Assembly (NCBI GenBank): GCA_016928975.1
Contig: JAFGJR010000182.1
Location: 1-64,000, forward strand
Direction of reading: 5' to 3'
Source: Sedimentisphaerales bacterium
GTDB lineage: Bacteria; Planctomycetota; Phycisphaerae; Sedimentisphaerales; SG8-4
DNA length: 64,000 nt
The translations under genes were made by a program, and so were the position numbers. The notes below the pieces were generated by a model. The model did not search any database. It was given only the letters and a program-made list of their open reading frames with translations, and was not told the DNA's origin. Positions 16,684 to 26,136 of this stretch are shown piece after piece (the stretch's first letter is position 1; every line of letters begins with the position of its first letter).

Positions 16684-17733
16684 ATGGCGCAGACGCTTTG
16701 CACGTCACCTGCCTGCCTGACTGGCACGGACCCATCCCTGCAAGATCGCCGATGGGCCGAGCTTGGGCTGCACAGTTACGTGAAGATCGTGATCCTCGGA
16801 GGTCTGTTCTGCTTTCTGTTCCACAGTGAGCTGGCGGAGCTGATTCATCTGTGGGCCACCGACTCCAGTTGGTCGCACGGGTTCCTCATCCCGTTGTTCA
16901 GCCTGTACTTCCTCAACCAGCGGCGCCGCGAGATTCTCAGTCTCCAGTACGTTCGAGACCCGTTGACCGGGCTGCTGCGGGGCCGCCGGCCGGGGCGCCT
17001 GTCCGCGGGCCAGACACGGCCGGACTACCTCGGCCTGCTCCTGCTGCTGGGCATTCTCGCCTGCCATGTCTTCAACGTCGTGAGTCCCTCCGGATACGCC
17101 TACTTGCGGCCTCTGTCGGTGATTGCCGCTCTCGGGGCGGTCGTGCTGTTCCTGGGCGGGTGGCGTCTGGTCCAATACACATGGTTGCCGATAGCCTTCC
17201 TCGTGTTTGCAGTCCCTCTGCCCAGGCGCTACTACGAGGGCATGACGATCCCCCTGCGGCAGATTTCCGCTTCGGTGGCTACTGCGTTGCTGAACGTGCT
17301 TGCCGGCGTGGACGCGACGGCCAGCGGCGTCGTCATCGACATTGTCTACAAAGGGCATCGGCTGTCCCCTGCGCTGGACGTGGCCGAGGCGTGCAGCGGC
17401 ATGCGGCTGCTGATGGCCTTTGTTGCCCTCGGCGTCGCGATGGCCTATCTGCACGAGCGGCCCGCGTGGCAGCGGGTCGTTCTGCTGGTGAGCACGGTGC
17501 CGATCGCGGTGCTGTGCAACGTCATTCGCGTGGCCGTGACGGGTTTCCTCTATGTCCTGGCGGATCCACGGTACACGCAGGGCGTCTATCATGACGCACT
17601 CGGCCTGGCCATGCTGCCGCTTGCCTTCGTCTTCTACGGACTGCTCGCGACGTTCCTGTCGAACCTGTTCGTGGAGGAAGAGGAAGGTCCGCACGGAGGC
17701 GATGTCATCGTGAGAAGACCGGGGGTCAGATGA
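16684..17733 (+). CDS. Exosortase (XrtX-type cysteine transpeptidase, membrane)
   Basis: 349 residues with about eight membrane helices. The exosortase triad is visible: Cys in VAEACSGMRLL, Arg in LCNVIRVAVTG and His in GVYHDALGLA. SSWSHGFLIPLFSLYFL near the N terminus is also typical. Exosortases cut and process proteins with PEP-CTERM-like sorting tails and are linked to exopolysaccharide. ATG 16684 was chosen over a GTG at 16666. The next gene, an EpsI-like partner, overlaps its stop (ATGA, 17730-17733). Confidence 0.92.
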   Translation: MAQTLCTSPACLTGTDPSLQDRRWAELGLHSYVKIVILGGLFCFLFHSELAELIHLWATDSSWSHGFLIPLFSLYFLNQRRREILSLQYVRDPLTGLLRGRRPGRLSAGQTRPDYLGLLLLLGILACHVFNVVSPSGYAYLRPLSVIAALGAVVLFLGGWRLVQYTWLPIAFLVFAVPLPRRYYEGMTIPLRQISASVATALLNVLAGVDATASGVVIDIVYKGHRLSPALDVAEACSGMRLLMAFVALGVAMAYLHERPAWQRVVLLVSTVPIAVLCNVIRVAVTGFLYVLADPRYTQGVYHDALGLAMLPLAFVFYGLLATFLSNLFVEEEEGPHGGDVIVRRPGVR

Positions 17734-18473
17734 ACAGACCGCGCTTCAACAAGGCGGCCTGCTTCCAGCCGGCATTTGTGATCTGTGCCGCGGTGCTGGG
17801 ACTGGCCGGGGCGGGCATGACCGCGGCCAGGCAAGAGCTTGGTCTGTACGTGAAGAAGGAGCCGCTGCCGTTGAAGAAGCGGCTCAGCGAGATGGACGAG
17901 GCGAAGCTGGCCCCGTACCAGGTTGCGGCCAAGCAGAGCATCGACAATCCCGAGGTGCTGAAGAAGCTCGGGACGCAGGACTATATCCAGTGGGTCCTGG
18001 AGGACCCCCGGGTCTCTGTGGACAGTTCCGTGCGGCGCGTGCTGCTGTTCGTCACGTACTACCCGCTCCCGGACCGCGTGCCGCACGTGCCGGAGGAGTG
18101 TTACGCGGGCAGCGGCTATCATCGAGTCGCGACGAATGGCGTCACCTTCCGAATCGATGCATCGGGCGGTGTGCGCAGCGTCCCCGGCCGGTATCTGCTC
18201 TTCGGCGCCTCGGCCGGCAACGCCCTTCAGGGTGGGGGCCAGTTCCCGGTCCTGTACCTGTTCCGCGTCAACGGGGAGTATGCCGGCGACCGGGATGGCG
18301 CCCGTCTGGCCTTGAACAAGGATCTCTTCCGCCGGCACGCGTATTTCTGCAAGATTGAGCTGGTCTTCAACCAGGGGTATGTCGCCCCGACCAGGGCAGC
18401 CGCCACAGAGGCCGGTGAGAGGCTCCTGAGTGTGCTCCTGCCCCTGTTGGAGCAGGAGCATTGGCCGGATTGA
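17730..18473 (+). CDS. Exosortase-associated EpsI-like protein
   Basis: 247 residues. One N-terminal membrane segment precedes a periplasmic domain. The block VLLFVTYYPLPDRVPHVPEECYAGSGY carries the His-Pro-x-x-Cys-like motif typical of the EpsI/DUF3485 domain that is fused to or encoded beside exosortases. VLYLFRVNGEYAGDRDGARLAL is also characteristic of planctomycete versions. The start overlaps the exosortase stop. Its biochemical role is not known; it is presumed to help the exosortase or the linked polysaccharide machinery. Confidence 0.8.
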   Translation: MNRPRFNKAACFQPAFVICAAVLGLAGAGMTAARQELGLYVKKEPLPLKKRLSEMDEAKLAPYQVAAKQSIDNPEVLKKLGTQDYIQWVLEDPRVSVDSSVRRVLLFVTYYPLPDRVPHVPEECYAGSGYHRVATNGVTFRIDASGGVRSVPGRYLLFGASAGNALQGGGQFPVLYLFRVNGEYAGDRDGARLALNKDLFRRHAYFCKIELVFNQGYVAPTRAAATEAGERLLSVLLPLLEQEHWPD

Positions 18474-18484
18474 AAGGGAATGGA

Positions 18485-21400
18485 ATGTCGAGGAGACGTC
18501 TGAACAAGAAGGTCGCCCTGATCGGCTCGACGATATTTCTACTGCTGTCGCTGGGGGCCGTGGCGGTCATTCTCAAGCTGAGCCGCAATCCGGCCCCGTT
18601 CATCGCCGATGGTGACGCCGCCAAGGCGGCCGCGGACTACGAATCCGCCCGGCGCAGCTATGGCAAAGCGCTCGGCCTGACGCGATCCCCGCAGGACAAG
18701 ATCGATCTCTACTTCAAGCTGGCGGATGTCTTCACCCTGACGCAAGACTGGCGCAGCATCCTCGGCTGTTGGCAACAGATCGTCACCGCCGACCCCCAGA
18801 ACCTGCGGGCGCGGGTCGGGCGGCTCAAATACGCCTACATTCTGGCGGACAGTCTCAGCGGAGTGGGCCAGAGCGCCAACGAATACTGGGCAGAGGTGCT
18901 CAAGCAGACGGCGGAGCTGATGGAGGTCGCCCGGAGCGCCGGTGCGCTGGATGAGCCGGTAGCGCAGTGGGAGCCGTCCTTCGGGGCGGCGGAGGAACCT
19001 CGCTGGGCTGGAGGCATTGCGCGACTGGGCCCACGTCTGCACTTCATTCAGGGTCGGGCGGCGCTGGAGATGGCGAGCCTTGGGTCCGGGACATCGCCCG
19101 ATGATCTGCTGGAGCAGGCGCAGGGCAGTCTGGAGAAGTCGAGGGAAATGGACCCGAACAATCCGGATGTCTACTACTACCTGGCGCAGGTGGTTCTGCG
19201 CAAGGGTGAGAGTGCGGCGTCGCGAGGGAATCTCGAACAGAGGCAGGTCGCCTCGAAGCGGGCCGAGGAGATCCTGTCGGAAGGGGTGAAGGCCACCGGC
19301 GGCGCGGCGCTGGCGTGCGTGAATCTCGTCACTCGCAAGTTCGCTGTGGCGCGGACCGCCGGTGTCGCGGCGGCGCGGACCCGGATGGAAGCCTTGCAGC
19401 CGGAGTACCAGAAGCTCACGGAGACGTTTCCCCAGAGCGCGAACGTGTTTGCCGCAACGGCGGAATTCCATTCCGTATACTCGGCGTACCTGGGGCCGGC
19501 CGTCGCGGCGGGAGCCTTGAATCGGGCCATCGAGGCCGTGGAGAAGGCCGGCACCCTCGACAGGGACAATGTCTTGTATGCGAGATTCGCCTCGCGACTG
19601 TGCTACCGCAAATACTCGCTCTTCGGCGACGAGCCGGCATTGCTCGAAGCGATCGAGACAGCCGAGCGAGCCATGAAGCTGCCGGATGCGCAGGATACGC
19701 CGGGGCCAAGGCAATATGCCAGACAAGCCGTACGACTGTCCCTGTGCTCGTTTCTTACGGGACGATGCGTGGAGCGCATACTGACCCTCGACAGGTCGTC
19801 GCCGCAGCGAGCGGAGATGCTCGCCAAGGCCGAAGAAGCCGTGCACGAGATCGAGCAGATCCGTGGCAGCGGCCAGAACCCGCAGGTGGTGATGTGGCAG
19901 GGCATGCTCGATCTGGCCAAAGGCAACACCAGCAAGGCCATCCGGAATTTGTACGCTGCCTATGAGCAGCTCAAGGCATCCGGTGCGCCGCAGGAAAGGG
20001 ACCCCTTCCTTTCTTATACGCTTGCCAACATCTTCCAAGGGACGCCGGAGATCGGAGCGGTCATCGAGTTCCTGGGTTCCGCCCTGGGCGCCGGGGCCGT
20101 GGAGATGAAGCCCAGCGTGCTCCTCGACTACGCCGAAGCGCTGCTCCAGGCGAAATCGTATGATATGGTCTTGAATGCCGTCGGCGTTTTCGATGAGAGG
20201 TTCGGGGCCACGGACCGAAGCAAGGTCCTTCGTACCGGCGCCCTGATCGCCAAGGGACATATCCCCGAGGCGGAGGAAGCGATCTCCCGGTTGAGCGCCC
20301 AGGATCCCAATACGCTTCGGCTCGGCATACACCTGGCACGGGCCAAGGCCGCACAGCTTCGCAATGCACTTCGCCAGGAGCGAACGGCCGACGGGCAGTC
20401 CGTCGAGGGCCTGACCACCGAGCTGCACAACTGCGAGCAGCAGCAGGTGGACCTCACGCTCCAGTTGCTCACGATTGCCCCGGCGGTGGTGGAAGAGCGG
20501 GATGTCACGCCGCTGTGCGAATCGCTCCTGGCGCAGAAGGAGATCGCCCAGGCCGGCCGGATCGTGGATGCGTTTCTCAAGCGGTCCCCGCACAGCGTGG
20601 AGATGCTGTCATACAAGGGGCTGCTCGCGGAACCCGATCCGTCGAATTGTCCGGAGCCGAGGCGTCGGGAAATCCGGGAGCAGGCGATTCGCGGCATCGA
20701 GGACCCCGTGCGACGATCGATCGAGCTTGGCCTGTTCTACCAGCAACAGGAACAGTGGGATCGGGCGGCGGCACAGTGGCGCGACGTGCTCGACGCGACG
20801 ACTGCCGGGACTGCCGACGCCGGGCCAGCCTATCTGCGTGCCAGGCAGCCGAGTCCGCGTCACGAGGCGGCCAGCTATCTGTTCGATCTGGCGCGACGCC
20901 AGAGGAAATGGGCTCTTGCCGAGGAGATGGCGAAGATCGCCAAACAGGAAGACCTCGACGATTGCGGCGGGTATCTCTTTGCCGCTCGCCTGGCGTTCGC
21001 CAGGGGCGAGAACAAGGATGCCCTGTCTGATCTGGGCGAGTGTCTGAAACAGCGGCCGATCTTCTCATACGGATACATGCTGCGAGGCAACGTCCAGACG
21101 GCACTGGGCAACCAGCTTGCCGCCATCGCGGATATCAAGAAGGCCGCCAGCCTCAATCCGATCGACCCTCTGGTCGCCAAGGTCCTGGCGAACGCGCTGT
21201 ACGTCCGCAACGCGCAGCTTGGCGACAAGGCGTCGTCGGAGCAGGAGCTTGAGGCGAAACAGGCGGTCGAGCAAGCCATCCAGCTCGAACCGCGGGATGT
21301 CAGTCTGCTGAGCGCCTATGCCGAGATGATCGGCAAGGACGACCCGATGAAGGCCCTCGCGCTGTACCAGACGATGCAGGTCAACGCGCCCAGCGTGACC

Positions 21401-23416
21401 ACCGCGGTCATGCTTGGGCGGCTGGCGACGCAGGTCGCGTTGAAGGAGACGGACGCCGCGAAGAAGCAAACGCTTCTCGCTCTGGCGGAATCCGCGTTCG
21501 AACAGGCCAGGAAGATGGAGCCCGGCAGCCAGTTCATGCTCGAAAACTACGCTCAATACTATCGCGCCAGAGGGGAAGACGAGAAGGCCTCGCAGTTGCT
21601 CGCCGAGTCCAGGGACAACCAGCTCCTGTGGCGTCACTACATCCGCGTCGGCCGATTCGAAGAGGCCAGAAAGCTCCTGTTGCGGATGTACGACGAGCCG
21701 GCCAGTCGCGTGGACGCGCTGAAAGGCCTGGTTCTGATCGCGGAGCAGACCGGGGAGAGAGAGGACACGAAGAAGTACTCGCAGGAGTTGCTGGCGCTGG
21801 AGGACAACCCGACCAACCGCGCCGGCCAAATCCGGGCTTATCTGGCGGTCGGGCTCGTCGAGGAGGCGCAGGTCGCGCTGACGAGCTTCAAAGCGAAATA
21901 CCCGGACGAGCCTCGCATCGGCTTGATGGAGGCGCTGCTGGCCAAGCGGCGAGGGGACCTGGACCGAGCCCTGGAGCTGGTGAATCGCAGCCTCCAGAGC
22001 GACCAGGAGAACGCCTCGGCGTGGCGGCTGCATGGCGAGATCGCCTTCTTGAAGGGCGATTACGACCAGGCGGTGACGGACCTGAAGAAGAGCCGCTCGC
22101 TGGAGGATGACGTCGTGACGACGACGATGCTCGCCAGGGCATACCTGTGGGCGGGCAGGAGTGACGAGGCTATCGCCGAACTCAAAGGCATTCTCGACAA
22201 GCCCGGGACTCCGGGACAGGCAAGACAGTTGCTGGAGAGCATCTACCAGAGGCTCGGGCGCAACGATGCGCTCAGACAACTGTACACCGACACACTGGCG
22301 CAGGACCCGGAGAACGTCGAGTGGCTCAGTCGAGCCGGGGCTTTTGCGATCAACCAGCGTGAGTACGCGCGAGCGGAGGAGCTGTATGAGAAGGCCTACA
22401 AACTCCAACAGCAGGTGGCGACGGATCAGTCGCCGGCTGAGGTGGTGCGCAGGCCGCGGTTCACCGCTGCGCTGGACGGATACCTGCTCTCGCTGATCCT
22501 CGGGGCCGGCGAGCCCGGCGCTGCGTGGCATCCGGAGAAGCTCAGCCAGGCCCTGGACGAGGGCGGAAAATACGTTGACACGCCGTACGGTGCCGCTGCC
22601 CTGTGTCGCATGGCGGAGGCCGAGAAGAAACTCGGCGATGTGGAGGCCACTCGCGACTACTGCCAGAAGGCCGTGGACAGGGCGTGGACCGACGAGCAGA
22701 TGGCGGTGGAGGTCCTCCTGCGCGTGTATCTTCTCCTGGGCGGTGACGAGGTCTCGAAATACTGCAACGAAAGGCTGCGGACGAACCCGGACTCGCTGCC
22801 CGCCAACTACACGATGTTCCATCTCGCCAAGCTCAAGGAGGACTACGACGGGGCTGTGGACTACATCGATACGTGCATCGCGTTGTGCCCGCCGGACGCC
22901 GAGCGGCGCGCCGAGTACATGGCCCAGAGAGCCCAGATCCTTGTGGTTGCTCACGAGAAAACTTCCGATAATAAGTATCTGGAAAAGGCTATCGGTGCCT
23001 ATGAAAGTCTCCTGGAGAAAACGCCGAAGAACAGTAACGACGTTGTATTGAACAATCTGGCGTATATGCTGGCTTGCAGCAATCAGAGGCTCGCCGACGC
23101 GCTGCAATACGTGAAAGAGGCCTTGCAGCAGAAGCCGGATGAGGCCAGTTACCTGGATACCTACGCCTACGTATTGCATAAGAACGGCAGGAACGACGAG
23201 GCGATCCGGTCTCTGACGGCGGCGATCCGGCAGTACGAGACGCGAGGGGCTGTCCCGCCCGACGTGTACGAGCATCTGGGCATGGTGTACGAGGCGGTGG
23301 GCGATGGCGTCAAGGCGTTGGCCGCGTATCGCCGGGCCCTGGAGGTGGGGACGGGCACGATGCCCAGGCTGATGAAGGATCGGATCGACGCCGCTGTCGG
23401 GCGGCTGACGCAATGA
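18485..23416 (+). CDS. Giant TPR-repeat protein of the exosortase/EPS locus
   Basis: 1643 residues. One N-terminal membrane anchor (KVALIGSTIFLLLSLGAVAVIL) is followed by an almost unbroken series of tetratricopeptide repeats, for example DGDAAKAAADYESARRSYGKAL, SAWRLHGEIAFLKGDYDQAVTDLKKS and EWLSRAGAFAINQREYARAEELYEKAYKL. ATG 18485 has AAAGGGAATGG upstream, 12 bases after the EpsI-like gene. TPR proteins in such loci (for example PrsT in PEP-CTERM systems, or AlgK/PelB types) act as assembly scaffolds. That role, probably in the periplasm, is inference; it is larger than the familiar examples. Confidence 0.85.
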   Translation: MSRRRLNKKVALIGSTIFLLLSLGAVAVILKLSRNPAPFIADGDAAKAAADYESARRSYGKALGLTRSPQDKIDLYFKLADVFTLTQDWRSILGCWQQIVTADPQNLRARVGRLKYAYILADSLSGVGQSANEYWAEVLKQTAELMEVARSAGALDEPVAQWEPSFGAAEEPRWAGGIARLGPRLHFIQGRAALEMASLGSGTSPDDLLEQAQGSLEKSREMDPNNPDVYYYLAQVVLRKGESAASRGNLEQRQVASKRAEEILSEGVKATGGAALACVNLVTRKFAVARTAGVAAARTRMEALQPEYQKLTETFPQSANVFAATAEFHSVYSAYLGPAVAAGALNRAIEAVEKAGTLDRDNVLYARFASRLCYRKYSLFGDEPALLEAIETAERAMKLPDAQDTPGPRQYARQAVRLSLCSFLTGRCVERILTLDRSSPQRAEMLAKAEEAVHEIEQIRGSGQNPQVVMWQGMLDLAKGNTSKAIRNLYAAYEQLKASGAPQERDPFLSYTLANIFQGTPEIGAVIEFLGSALGAGAVEMKPSVLLDYAEALLQAKSYDMVLNAVGVFDERFGATDRSKVLRTGALIAKGHIPEAEEAISRLSAQDPNTLRLGIHLARAKAAQLRNALRQERTADGQSVEGLTTELHNCEQQQVDLTLQLLTIAPAVVEERDVTPLCESLLAQKEIAQAGRIVDAFLKRSPHSVEMLSYKGLLAEPDPSNCPEPRRREIREQAIRGIEDPVRRSIELGLFYQQQEQWDRAAAQWRDVLDATTAGTADAGPAYLRARQPSPRHEAASYLFDLARRQRKWALAEEMAKIAKQEDLDDCGGYLFAARLAFARGENKDALSDLGECLKQRPIFSYGYMLRGNVQTALGNQLAAIADIKKAASLNPIDPLVAKVLANALYVRNAQLGDKASSEQELEAKQAVEQAIQLEPRDVSLLSAYAEMIGKDDPMKALALYQTMQVNAPSVTTAVMLGRLATQVALKETDAAKKQTLLALAESAFEQARKMEPGSQFMLENYAQYYRARGEDEKASQLLAESRDNQLLWRHYIRVGRFEEARKLLLRMYDEPASRVDALKGLVLIAEQTGEREDTKKYSQELLALEDNPTNRAGQIRAYLAVGLVEEAQVALTSFKAKYPDEPRIGLMEALLAKRRGDLDRALELVNRSLQSDQENASAWRLHGEIAFLKGDYDQAVTDLKKSRSLEDDVVTTTMLARAYLWAGRSDEAIAELKGILDKPGTPGQARQLLESIYQRLGRNDALRQLYTDTLAQDPENVEWLSRAGAFAINQREYARAEELYEKAYKLQQQVATDQSPAEVVRRPRFTAALDGYLLSLILGAGEPGAAWHPEKLSQALDEGGKYVDTPYGAAALCRMAEAEKKLGDVEATRDYCQKAVDRAWTDEQMAVEVLLRVYLLLGGDEVSKYCNERLRTNPDSLPANYTMFHLAKLKEDYDGAVDYIDTCIALCPPDAERRAEYMAQRAQILVVAHEKTSDNKYLEKAIGAYESLLEKTPKNSNDVVLNNLAYMLACSNQRLADALQYVKEALQQKPDEASYLDTYAYVLHKNGRNDEAIRSLTAAIRQYETRGAVPPDVYEHLGMVYEAVGDGVKALAAYRRALEVGTGTMPRLMKDRIDAAVGRLTQ

Positions 23417-23493
23417 CACGGTGGTGAGCGGTTTGTCAAGCAGTGCATCCTCGGACTGCCGGATCGGTCTGCGGATGTTGATCGGAGAACAAC

Positions 23494-25725
23494 ATGATGG
23501 GCCGAAATCCAGGGGCTGCCGGCAAGGCGTCGAGACCCTCCGGAGCGAGGAAGGCGTCCGCCGCTTCCTTGACGCCGAGGGAAGTCCTGGGTATGCTGCG
23601 CCGCCACGTGTGGCTGGTGTTCTTCATGACCATCCTCGGTGGTGCGGCCGGCACGGGAGGGTGGTACCTGATCCGCCGTTACTTGCCTCTGTACAAGGCG
23701 GAGACCGTCATCAAAGTCCTGCCGCCCATCACGACCGACCCAATGGAAATCGTCGCCTCCCAGGTTCAGCAGGACATCCAGTACGGGCACCGCGTCTCTC
23801 TTGCCAACCTGATGAAGATGCAGAGCAGTCTGCAAGAGCTGATTCGGATCAGCGACAAGGTGCGCGCCACGAAGTGGTTCCGGCGGACGGTGCATGGGGA
23901 TTCCAGGGACGCCGTGAAGGCTCTCGAGAAGCACTTGAACGCCTATCCTCAACGCGAGGCGGAGCACATCACCGTGTCGATGACGTGCGGCAACCCCACG
24001 GAGGCTGCCTTGATCGTCAACGAGATGGCCCGTCTGTTCGTCAGCCAGCACACGGACACCGAGAAGGCGGACGTCGGCCAGAAGCTCACCGAGCTGACGG
24101 AACGCCAGAACATCGTGCAGCGGGAGATGGAGGACAGCGAGCGGGCCATGCAGCAGGTCCGCGAGAAGACCGGCATCTCCGACCTGGAGAGACCGGCGGG
24201 TCGCTACTTCCAGCATACGATCACGCTTCGCCTGAACGACCTGGAGCTACAGGAAAGCGAGATGAGCCTGGCGATCAAGCAGCTTCAGGCCGACATCGGG
24301 AACCTTCGGCAACTGGCGGAAGGCCCGATCACCGAGCAGATCGAGCATGCCATCGAGCAGGACCCTGTGATGGTCTCGTTGGCCCAGCAGATCGCTCTGT
24401 ACCAGGCGCAACTGTCCGGCCGACTCACGAAATTCGGCGAGAACCATCGGATCGTGCGCCAGACGCAGGAGCTGATCGACAAGATCGAGGCGGAGAGGAC
24501 GCAGCGCAAGATGCTCATCGCCGAGCAGACCCGGCGGGCCAATCTCTTGAATGCCCGCGACATGCTGCACGTGCTGGAGGAACGGTTGGCCGAGCTTCAG
24601 CGCCTGCGCGGTGAGGCGCAGCAGAAGCAGAATACTCTGGACAGCGCGCGGTCGGAGTACGAGCAGGCGATGAAGAAACGCGACGAGCGAGCGGAGATGC
24701 TCAACCAGATCAAGGCGCAGATCGAGAAGTACCGGATCATGCTGGACGATCCGGCCACGCCGAAAGTGCAGCTCATCGGCCCGGCTCCCGATCCGCTGGA
24801 GATGGTGATCTCGCGTCACATCCTGCTGTGGATTCCGGGCGGCACGATGCTCGGGCTGGTCCTGGGCCTGGCGTTCGCCTTCCTGATCGAGATGCTCAAC
24901 GACCTGGTGCGCACCTCGAGTGATGTGCGTCGAGCCCTGGGCATTCCTCTGCTGGCCGTGATTCCGCATGCGAACGAGGACCGGGCCGTGGATGACGTGG
25001 ACCTGTGCCACGTCGTGGAGGCCGCGCCGTACTCTTTTCTGGGCGAAGCATATCGTAAATGCCGGACCAATCTGGAACTCTCGAGCGAGGCGCCGTTGAA
25101 GACGCTCCTTGTCGCCAGCGGCAGCGCCGGGGACGGACGGACCTCGGTCGCGTGCAACCTTGCCGCCGCGTTTGTGGCCAAGTTCGAGAAGGTGTTGTTG
25201 ATCGACGGAAATCTGCGGCAGCCGAGTCTGCATCTGGCCTATCCGCTGGGCAGCTCGGACGACGACGCCCGCCGGGACCGGCCCGGACTGACAAGCATCC
25301 TGAAGGGCGAATGTGACTATCACGAGGCGATCCAGTCGGGCGGCGCGGACGGCCTGGACCTGATCTATGCAGGCCCGCCCACCGCCAATCCCGCTGAGCT
25401 GCTGGCGAGCCAGCGGATGAAAGAGCTGCTCGAAAGCGTCGTTCCCAGCTACGATCGCGTCATCATTGACAGCCCGCCGGTGCTTCTGGTCAGCGACGTG
25501 AAGATTCTCGCCAAGCTGGTCAGTGCGACGCTCATCGTGTTCAACGCCGCCGTCACCCGGCGGGGGGCGGCCGAGCGAACGATCTGCGAATTGCAGGACG
25601 TGGGCGCCAACGTGGTCGGGTGTGTGCTGTTTGGGGCCGAGGCCATCAAGGGCGGCTACTTCCGCCAGCAGTTCAAGGCCTACCGCCGCTACCTCAAAGC
25701 CCAGTTGGCCGCCAGCCCCACGTGA
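23494..25725 (+). CDS. Wzz-type chain-length protein fused to BY-kinase-like domain
   Basis: 743 residues. A first membrane helix (HVWLVFFMTILGGAAGTGGWYLI) opens a Wzz domain with long coiled-coil arms (about residues 180-430), closed by a second helix near 448-468. The C-terminal 200 residues are a P-loop domain of the bacterial tyrosine kinase (CpsD/Wzc) type. Two key motifs are altered: the Walker A lysine is Arg549 (GSAGDGRTS) and the second Asp of Walker A' is Asn573 (LLIDGNLRQP). Walker B (VIIDSPPVLLVSD) is intact. Chain-length control of exopolysaccharide is likely; kinase activity is doubtful. GGAGAAC precedes ATG 23494. Confidence 0.88.
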   Translation: MMGRNPGAAGKASRPSGARKASAASLTPREVLGMLRRHVWLVFFMTILGGAAGTGGWYLIRRYLPLYKAETVIKVLPPITTDPMEIVASQVQQDIQYGHRVSLANLMKMQSSLQELIRISDKVRATKWFRRTVHGDSRDAVKALEKHLNAYPQREAEHITVSMTCGNPTEAALIVNEMARLFVSQHTDTEKADVGQKLTELTERQNIVQREMEDSERAMQQVREKTGISDLERPAGRYFQHTITLRLNDLELQESEMSLAIKQLQADIGNLRQLAEGPITEQIEHAIEQDPVMVSLAQQIALYQAQLSGRLTKFGENHRIVRQTQELIDKIEAERTQRKMLIAEQTRRANLLNARDMLHVLEERLAELQRLRGEAQQKQNTLDSARSEYEQAMKKRDERAEMLNQIKAQIEKYRIMLDDPATPKVQLIGPAPDPLEMVISRHILLWIPGGTMLGLVLGLAFAFLIEMLNDLVRTSSDVRRALGIPLLAVIPHANEDRAVDDVDLCHVVEAAPYSFLGEAYRKCRTNLELSSEAPLKTLLVASGSAGDGRTSVACNLAAAFVAKFEKVLLIDGNLRQPSLHLAYPLGSSDDDARRDRPGLTSILKGECDYHEAIQSGGADGLDLIYAGPPTANPAELLASQRMKELLESVVPSYDRVIIDSPPVLLVSDVKILAKLVSATLIVFNAAVTRRGAAERTICELQDVGANVVGCVLFGAEAIKGGYFRQQFKAYRRYLKAQLAASPT

Positions 25726-25754
25726 GCCGTGAGCCACAATGGGCAAGATAGGGC

Positions 25755-25784
25755 TTGACATGTGCGCCGCCAGGCGACTATACA
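25755..25784 (+). promoter_or_regulatory. Probable sigma70-type promoter of MNT/HEPN pair
   Basis: TTGACA (25755-25760), 18 bases, TATACA (25779-25784). Transcription would start about 25791, so an mRNA beginning at ATG 25792 would be essentially leaderless. Confidence 0.65.
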
Positions 25785-25791
25785 AGCCACG

Positions 25792-26136
25792 ATGAGGTCG
25801 ATCGATAGCATTTTGATGGCACCGGAGCAACGTAAGGCTTTGGAGGAGATCAAGCAGAGGTTGCTTGAGAAGCCCGAAGTGAAAGCCATTGTGCTCTATG
25901 GTTCCTACGCACGCGGCCTGGGAGATGACGAGTCGGACGTGGATCTGTTGGTCGTGACGAATCGACCCCTGACCCGCTGTGAGCGTCACGAGATCACGGA
26001 TGCCGTCTTTGAAGTGAATCTTCGCCACGACACCAATTTCAGCACGTTGGTCGTCGATCAGGAATCGTGGGAGGGAGGCATCATTTCCGTCTTGCCTATA
26101 CGCGATGAGATCATTCGGGATGGTATCCAAATATGA
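25792..26136 (+). CDS. MNT-type nucleotidyltransferase (antitoxin of MNT/HEPN pair)
   Basis: 114 residues. VLYGSYARGLGDDESDVDLLVV carries the GSX10DXD signature of minimal nucleotidyltransferases, with DAVFEVNLRHDTNFSTLVV after it. ATG 25792 lies right at the predicted transcription start; an ATG at 25816 is an alternative with no clear ribosome-binding site. A GTG at 25762 would fall inside the promoter and is rejected. The stop overlaps the HEPN gene start (ATGA). In such pairs the MNT protein is the antitoxin for the HEPN RNase. Confidence 0.85.
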   Translation: MRSIDSILMAPEQRKALEEIKQRLLEKPEVKAIVLYGSYARGLGDDESDVDLLVVTNRPLTRCERHEITDAVFEVNLRHDTNFSTLVVDQESWEGGIISVLPIRDEIIRDGIQI

